Shown here: one piece after another, positions 58,291 to 64,000 of the stretch
Layout of the letters: every line of letters begins with the position of its first letter
Position numbering within the stretch: position 1 is the first letter of the stretch
DNA from: Prostheceraeus crozeri
Taxonomy: Eukaryota > Platyhelminthes > Polycladida > Euryleptidae
Assembly: GCA_907163375.1 (NCBI GenBank)
Contig: CAJQUW010005305.1
Span: forward strand, 62,001 to 126,000
Length of the DNA: 64,000 nt
Reading direction: 5' to 3'
Program-made: the position numbers and the translations under genes
Notes under the pieces: model-generated
The model's input: the letters and a program-made list of their open reading frames with translations, nothing else
Told to the model about the DNA's origin: nothing
The model's database searches: none

Positions 58291-58959
58291 TTGGTGGAAC
58301 CCATTCTACATTTGGAACAAAATAAAAATTATCAAATTGCATTGACTAGTTTCTCCACTTTTAACACTATTCAAAACGTTATCAAAGATGTGAATGACCA
58401 ATTTAGATATTCTACTGATAAAGGCAAAACGTGGAAAATACTAACTTTTCTTCCTGGTTCTTACGAAGTTGAATCAATATCAAATGAAATTAAGAGATAT
58501 TTAGGTATACCATTTAAAGATAAGAAACAATTACATTTTGCAGTTGAACCGGCAATTAATAAATTTTCTCTTACTTTAGACGAAAATCATCAAGTTGATT
58601 TTAATCATGATAGATCATTGTCAAAGCTATTGGGATTTAATAAACAAACCTATAGTCAAGGTTATCATTTAGGTGAGAAGATTCCAAAAATAACTGAAAT
58701 AAATTCAATTGTTGTACATTGTGACATTATTGAAGGAGGATATATAAATGGTAAATTGTCAAATTTAATATTCAGTTTTCCAGCTTTTACTGTACCCATT
58801 GGTTATAGATTAAATGTAATTCCACAAACATTAATATATTTCCCTATTACAAGAAAAACTATTAACAACATTAACATGAGAATCACTGATGAAAAAGGAC
58901 ATGAAATAAATTTTGGAGGTGAAGAGATTATGATAGATCTTTTGGTTCGAGAGGTATAA
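58291..58959 (+). CDS. Polinton capsid-like protein (possible penton/minor capsid)
   Basis: It is a 222-residue protein that is mostly predicted beta by eye (alternating hydrophobics). Notable blocks are NYQIALTSFSTFNTIQNV, KTWKILTFLPGSYEVESI, RSLSKLLGFNKQTYSQGYH and FPAFTVPIGYRLNVIPQTLI. Similar proteins occur next to Polinton-type ATPases and polymerases in invertebrate genomes and are thought to be minor capsid or penton-type proteins, so the capsid role here is an inference from context and fold impression. The start codon is unclear. It lies upstream of the packaging ATPase on the same strand. Confidence 0.55.
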   Translation: MVEPILHLEQNKNYQIALTSFSTFNTIQNVIKDVNDQFRYSTDKGKTWKILTFLPGSYEVESISNEIKRYLGIPFKDKKQLHFAVEPAINKFSLTLDENHQVDFNHDRSLSKLLGFNKQTYSQGYHLGEKIPKITEINSIVVHCDIIEGGYINGKLSNLIFSFPAFTVPIGYRLNVIPQTLIYFPITRKTINNINMRITDEKGHEINFGGEEIMIDLLVREV

Positions 58960-59012
58960 ACTCCCGTTCGGGAGGTATAAACTCCCGTTCGAGAGTTATA
59001 AACTCCCACGCG
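58943..59012 (+). repeat. Three ~23-base tandem units after the capsid-like gene
   Basis: TATAAACTCCCGTTCG recurs three times, with a CTCCC-GTTC-GGGAG stem formed between units. It lies at and just past the stop codon of the capsid-like gene and may serve as a 3'-end signal. Confidence 0.6.
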
Positions 59013-59117
59013 AAGCTAGAGAAGTTTAATTTTCTTCTTCTTATTATTATTCTTCTTATTCTTCTTCTTTACAAACAAAAAATAAAAAAATTAAAAATAA
59101 AATTTTTTCATTAAAAA

Positions 59118-59885
59118 ATGAGTGAAGTACTACCATTAAATAAAAAAAAACTTAAATTTAATCATCATCCAAATTTATCTAATAAAGTTTTGTCAGTTAT
59201 TTGTGGAAGATCAGGATGTGGAAAAACATATCTATTATTTAAAATTTTAACGACTCCAAATTTTTTGGATTATAGCAATCTTATAATTTATACAACAACA
59301 GCAGAACAACCCGTCTATCAATTTTTAAAATATGGATTTGAAAATAATCTTAAAAAAACAGCAATTGCTTCATTATTTAAAGAATATGAAAAATCTGAAG
59401 ATGAAGAAGAAATAAGTTCGAGGTGTGAAGAAGCAGCAAAAAATAATCAGTTAGTTGAATCCAATAAAAATAAGCATATAAAGATACAATTAATAGATGA
59501 TAGTGGTAATATGCAAGATCCTAGTAAACTAGATAAAAGAGTGAAACATTGTGTAATTTTTGATGATTGTGTTAATGATAGAAATCAGTCAGTTCAGAGA
59601 AATTATTTCGCAAGAGGTAGACATAATAACTGTAGTGTTTTTTATTTAACACAAAGTATGTATTCATTAGACGGAAGTGTTATTAGAAAGAATGCAAATA
59701 TATTTATACTATTTGAAATAAATGCAAGAAACTTAAGTGATTTGTTAAGAGATTTATGTGTAAGAAATAAAGATGAATTTAAACAATCGTGTAACAATGC
59801 TTGGTCAAAAGATTATGGATTTATCACAATTAATATTGATAAAAAAATTCATGATGGAGTTATCGAACAATTGTTCTCTGACTAG
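59118..59885 (+). CDS. Polinton genome-packaging ATPase (FtsK/HerA, A32-like)
   Basis: It is 255 residues and would drive DNA into the capsid. Walker A is VICGRSGCGKTYLLFKI (residues ~26-43). Walker B is HCVIFDDCVNDRN (residues ~143-155), followed by YFARGRHNNCSVFYLTQSMY, the usual downstream sensor region of A32-type ATPases. Length and motif order fit the Polinton packaging ATPase family. The start ATG is at 59118, after a long AT-rich leader, and the stop is followed at once by three hairpins. The frame looks whole. Confidence 0.85.
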   Translation: MSEVLPLNKKKLKFNHHPNLSNKVLSVICGRSGCGKTYLLFKILTTPNFLDYSNLIIYTTTAEQPVYQFLKYGFENNLKKTAIASLFKEYEKSEDEEEISSRCEEAAKNNQLVESNKNKHIKIQLIDDSGNMQDPSKLDKRVKHCVIFDDCVNDRNQSVQRNYFARGRHNNCSVFYLTQSMYSLDGSVIRKNANIFILFEINARNLSDLLRDLCVRNKDEFKQSCNNAWSKDYGFITINIDKKIHDGVIEQLFSD

Positions 59886-59927
59886 GCTTCGCCTCGAGGG
59901 GCTTCGCCCCGACTGAAAGTCGATACA
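59884..59927 (+). terminator. Three consecutive hairpins after the ATPase gene
   Basis: GGCTTCGCC, GGGGCTTCGCCCC and CGACT-GAA-AGTCG follow one another with almost no spacing, immediately after the stop codon. They may mark the RNA 3' end between the convergent ATPase and polymerase genes. Confidence 0.5.
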
Positions 59928-60046
59928 AGATTTGTTTACTGAGTAATAAAAAATTTTTATACTGAGTAATAAATAATAAAATTTTTATTTTAGACTGATT
60001 TAAATAATAAAAATTTTTTTCTAGATTAAATAATAATAAATAAACT

Positions 60047-63000
60047 TTAAAAAGGTGAAGTAGTTATTCCATCAGGTAAAATTTTTCTTTTATCATCAAA
60101 TGGATCTAATGCTAATTTATGTTCTTCTTTTAAATACATTTCATGTTTCTTTGAATTAAGTCTATAATTGCATGCTGTTTTTATTTCATTATTAAATAAT
60201 ACATTTTTATAATCTTGAAATGTTATTTGATTAGCCACTGATGCCTTTGAAATTCCTTTTAATGTTTTATGTGTTTTAATATTATTAGTTGTATCATAAC
60301 AATAACATTTAGATTTTAAAAATATAGCTTCTGTTATGAAATCTTCATTTCCTAACTCATCTTTTACTTTACATAATTCTGAAGGGTGAATAAAATCTTT
60401 TATTTTATTAATTTCTTCATCAAGTGAAGAATTATACGGTATTGTTAATTCTAAGAAACAGAATCGGTATCTGTAAAGTGTAATTTATAGTTTTTGCCAT
60501 AAGCAGGTGCTAAATAATCATATATAAATCTATACATAAATAGTTTAGCTAATTCTAATATAGTGAATCCAATAAAATTAAACTTATCATGTTTTACGCT
60601 AATTCGACGTAAATGTACAGCACATAGTTCATCACTAAATCTAGTAGTTCGTTTATATGTAGGTTTCCTTGTTGAATTTTGAAACCTATCTTTATCATAA
60701 ACTATTTCAATATTTTGTCTATTACGCACATTTTCTAAAGTCTTACCATAAAATGCATTATTCATTAATTTGAAGAACACGTTTCCAGAATCATCTTTAT
60801 TTCTTTTAGCTATTTTACTTTTTTCAATATTGAACTCTATATAATTTTTTAACCACCTAGATTTTTGATAAAATAGTTTCTGTTGTATTTTGGTGAGAAT
60901 CATTCCATGTTCTAAATGCCAATCTAGCATTCTCCCTTCAACAACATACTTTCCTTTATTACTTTGTGTTAACATAAGTTTTTTTGTTGGTCTGTATTTT
61001 TTAGGCATTATAGATTTTTGATAATCTGAAAAATCTTCTATATTGGGAATTTTGTTTTCGGGACAGAAAGGAAAATATTTTGTTTTATCTTTTATTTCAT
61101 CAGGATATACTAAATCAACTTCATATATATAACCATGATTATTTTCACCATCTAATGTAGGTTCGTATTCAAGAATATTACTCCATTCCATTTCACCTGT
61201 TGGTAATTCTTGTATCATGCAAGAAGAATATAAGCTATTAAAATCATAATATAACAAATAGTTTTCTCTCATGATTTCATCAACTGCTGCTTGACTATCT
61301 TCATTTGATATAAGTCCTTCTATATTTTGATTAAACAATTTTATAAATTGAGCTTTTTCTTCTGGATTTAAAATTTTTAAATAACCATAATCATCAGGAT
61401 TTACTTTCTTATTGTAACACTGTACATAACGATTACCTAAAACTGATGAAACTCCACCTCTAATTCCAGATTCAAAAAATAATAATTTATCATATGCATT
61501 TTTTTATAATGTTTAAGTTTAACGGAATTTGTCCTAGAGCCATCGGCTTGAACACCAGTATGTTTTAATCCTGCTAACCATGTTAAACTTGGTGTAGAAT
61601 AACAATAACATGGATCTATTCCGTAATATTCTAAACACATATCACGAAGGTTTTCGAAAAGATCAGCTAGTATTAATACATCTATCTGTAGATATTTCAT
61701 TGTATAATCATACATTGTTCTACAATTTAACTCTCTCCAATTTTTTTCAGCTTCTGCATAATCTTCTTCAGATAATTGTGATTGTCTTAATGTTGATTTA
61801 AATTTATTTATTGGAGGAAGTTGTTTTTCTTTCATAATTTTATTCACAGAGTTAAAATCTCCAGTTATATATTCATACGGAAATATTCCTTTTAAAAGTT
61901 TTAAATTATATTTATCTAATATTTTACATTGTTCAGGTTTCAAAGTTTTTCCCATAACATGTAATGAATAAGGAGTAAAAAATCTAAATGCATCTAAAAT
62001 TCTAATGCAACCTAATTGCATTGAAAAATATTCTTCTTCTGTTTTACATAGTACATTTATTTGTTGTTGTTGTAATTTTTCAGATGAAAAAAATCTTTCA
62101 TTACTAGATGGAAATCATATTTAGAACCATTGTGGAAATATAGAGGAACAAAGTTATATTTAAATTTATTAGCATTAAGATTACAAGAATTATGTGCTGC
62201 ACCTCTATATAATCCATTTAGATGATCATGATCTTTTACTTTGTCGGCAGAGCCGTCGCTTCGCTTATCATTACCCAATTCTTTTCCACAGTAAAAACAT
62301 TTTGTTTCATTAACAAAATTAATTTTTTCTTCATCCGTTAATGGAAGCATTGGTATATTTGTTTCAAGCAATTGTGAAAAATAATTTTGTAATTCTTCTA
62401 CTTTCTTTGTAAACATTTCTGAGCTATCTTCACCATAGTATTGATAATATTTTGATTTAAATAATTCAGAATGATTTGAATGAATGTACATTCCCCAACA
62501 TAATGGTTTTTGTTCAAATAAATATTTTTCTTTACTTTGTTCAGGTGCAATTTTTTCATAATTATCATTTTCAGAATCGGGCGAAGCCCTAGAACCTTCG
62601 GTATGATTTTGTGTCATATTAACATTATATGCTTCAAAATCACAATAAATAGTAAAGGGTACTTTATTTTTCAAATACCATTTATTATATTCTAAATAAT
62701 CATCTTTTGGAAATGTGTTTCTGACTGCTTCATTTTGTTGACAATTCTCCAAATGTCTATTCATTTCTTCTAAAGTTCTAAAACTTGCATACATTGAAGA
62801 CAAGGAAAATTTGTATTATCTGAAGATATAGTAAATATAGAAACATCTTTACACAATATAAAATGACCCTGATAATATAATATATTCGCTTGTGCTGGTT
62901 GCTTTGTTTGTTTTAATTTTTCAAATTTATCTTGATATATTTCATGTGTTTCATCAATTTCTTTTGTAAGATTAAATGTATTTCGATGAAAATTTTGATT

Positions 63001-64000
63001 TAATATTTGTAGCTGATAAATATATTCTTTATCATATTGTTCTTTATATTGTTGTTGACATTTTTTTAAACATTCATTTATTTTTTGATTGGTTTCATTT
63101 TCTTCATTATTTAATTCTTTATTGTCTTTATTTAATTCTTGAATCGTTTCTATCTTATTTTGATATTTATGGCCATATTCTTGTACTAATATTTTTGTTT
63201 GTTGTTGATAATCTGTTTTACATTTTCGTAAACTTTCATTTAAATTTTGTAATTTTTGTTGATATTCTAAAGATAAAGATAAATAATCGGAATAATAATC
63301 ATAATTATAATTACGTCCTTTATAATTATTATGATTAATCATTATTGGTGATAGTGTTTTTATAATTTCAAATTTTTCAGTACATATTATATTTCCTTGG
63401 TAAAAAATATTATCATGCATGTAATTTCCTCTATCATTATATACTATTTCTGATTGACATAAATTTTTATTATTCAAATAAATTTTTTTTGAATCTGAGT
63501 AAAATGGAGTAATATTACCAATAGAAACATAATTCACATTTAATTCAAAAACATTTACTTCTATTAAATTTTTATTCTCTTTATGAAACTTTTTTAACCT
63601 ATTATAATCATATGGAAATTCATGTAAGCCATCAGAGTGATCAAATTCATTTTTGTATTCTTCTTTATTGTAATGTCTTAGTCTTTCTTTATGATATTTT
63701 GCAGGATGTAAATGTGCTATAATACTCCACAGAAAACAATAATCATCTTCATTTTTTATGTTGATTATTTGTGGTGAACTGAAAGGCAAAGGAACATAAC
63801 TACCACCAGTATTATTTTTATATTTATCAATTACTATTTTCTTAGATAGTATTTTAACAAATCTCCAACCAGATTCACGTAACTGGGCTTCAATTATACA
63901 ATTTTCTAATTTAAGTATCATTTGTTCAAATATGGGTTGTATATCATTTACATTATGAATTTCTTGTGAATTTGTACAATGTCCTTGTATTATTTCTTCA
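60047..64000 (-). pseudogene. Polinton DNA polymerase B (protein-primed type), broken, start beyond window
   Basis: This is the replication polymerase of the virus-like element. On minus, from the window end: an N-terminal domain (YVPLPFSSPQIINIKNEDDY, then FLWSIIAHLHPAKYH near 63720), a long glutamine/lysine-rich coiled-coil segment (~63010-63290), the exonuclease block FTIYCDFEAYNV (~62640), a zinc-knuckle region (CFYCGKEL, ~62290; DHDHLNGLYRGAAHNSCN, ~62190), palm motif A YYDFNSLYSSCM (~61230), motif B KLMNNAFYGKTLEN (~60750) and motif C HFTDTDS (~60465). The C-terminal ITFQDYKNVLF (~60215) is typical. It is broken, with about four or five breaks. The family is certain; the exact lineage is not. 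Confidence 0.85.

Larger units (their letters stand above)
55980..64000. mobile_element. Polinton/Maverick-type virus-like element, runs past window end
   Basis: About 8 kb of strikingly AT-rich DNA carries a packaging ATPase, a capsid-like protein and protein-primed-type DNA polymerase B, the combination that defines Polintons and their adintovirus relatives. The likely left end is near 55980 (AGACCGTTACAGGACACC), followed by ~430 bases of repeated terminal motifs. The right end, and with it any integrase, protease or major capsid gene, is outside the window. Several plus-strand genes are open throughout while the polymerase is broken, with about four or five breaks. This fits a fairly young but inactive copy. 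No terminal duplication can be checked here. Confidence 0.8.

Noticed and set aside
62976-63338. Plus-strand 120-residue hydrophobic frame
   Set aside because: It is antisense to the coiled-coil part of the polymerase gene, and AT-rich antisense yields hydrophobic residues by composition.
1-64000. tRNA, rRNA or snRNA genes
   Set aside because: None could be recognised by eye; weak ones could be missed without a covariance search.

Overview
The window looks like nuclear DNA of a marine invertebrate. The best guess is an ambulacrarian (echinoderm or hemichordate), but this is uncertain. The clues are AT-rich DNA with short spliceable introns, frequent ACATGTAC and GTAGGCCTA-like words, and a mixture of Penelope-like, R2-like, CR1-like, RTE-like, Tc1, hAT and Polinton elements typical of such genomes. 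No complete host gene was recognised; almost every supported feature is a mobile element or a repeat.

Layout. 1-7503: a huge foldback-type palindrome whose two arms are arrays of one 76-bp satellite in opposite orientations, joined by a ~570-bp core that is itself palindromic. 7.7-8.2 kb: a 113-bp tandem repeat next to a possible small exon. 9.1-13.3 kb: minus-strand remnants of a Tc1/mariner-type transposase, an RTE-like LINE tail and an R2-like LINE endonuclease end, with a 2-kb array of a 20-22-bp minisatellite among them. 14.8-16.0 kb: a near-complete Tc1-like transposon with inverted ends and TA duplications. 16.0-18.7 kb: a Penelope-like (PLE) endonuclease fragment and a CR1-like reverse-transcriptase fragment.

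20.7-27.6 kb is a nested retroelement nest. A canonical PLE on the minus strand (endonuclease at the C-terminus) is split by a plus-strand PLE with the permuted order, GIY-YIG endonuclease before reverse transcriptase (the Naiad/Hydra type). A 5'-truncated copy of the outer PLE abuts its 5' end head to head. 27.57-37.83 kb is a ~10.3-kb interval with loosely inverted CCCRAG ends. It holds a 2.3-kb hAT-type element with an 8-bp target duplication, a 411-bp MITE inside that, a spliced transposase-like gene bracketed by 90-bp identical direct repeats, and a 126-bp palindrome. Another PLE follows at 37.8-39.0 kb.

44.5-54.9 kb is one 10.4-kb hAT element, delimited by matching ends and a perfect 8-bp duplication, with only the C-terminal transposase exon recognisable. 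It has picked up two recent tandem duplications. From about 55.98 kb to the window end lies a very AT-rich Polinton/Maverick-type virus-like element: a membrane protein, a coiled-coil protein, a capsid-like protein and a packaging ATPase on plus, and a protein-primed-type DNA polymerase B on minus that runs off the window. It is studded with tiny GC-rich hairpins, several placed just after genes.

The strongest leads are the giant satellite-built foldback, the permuted PLE nested in a canonical PLE, the transposase gene with direct terminal repeats, and the hairpin family in the Polinton. All family names come from recognition of motifs by eye; no database search was run.
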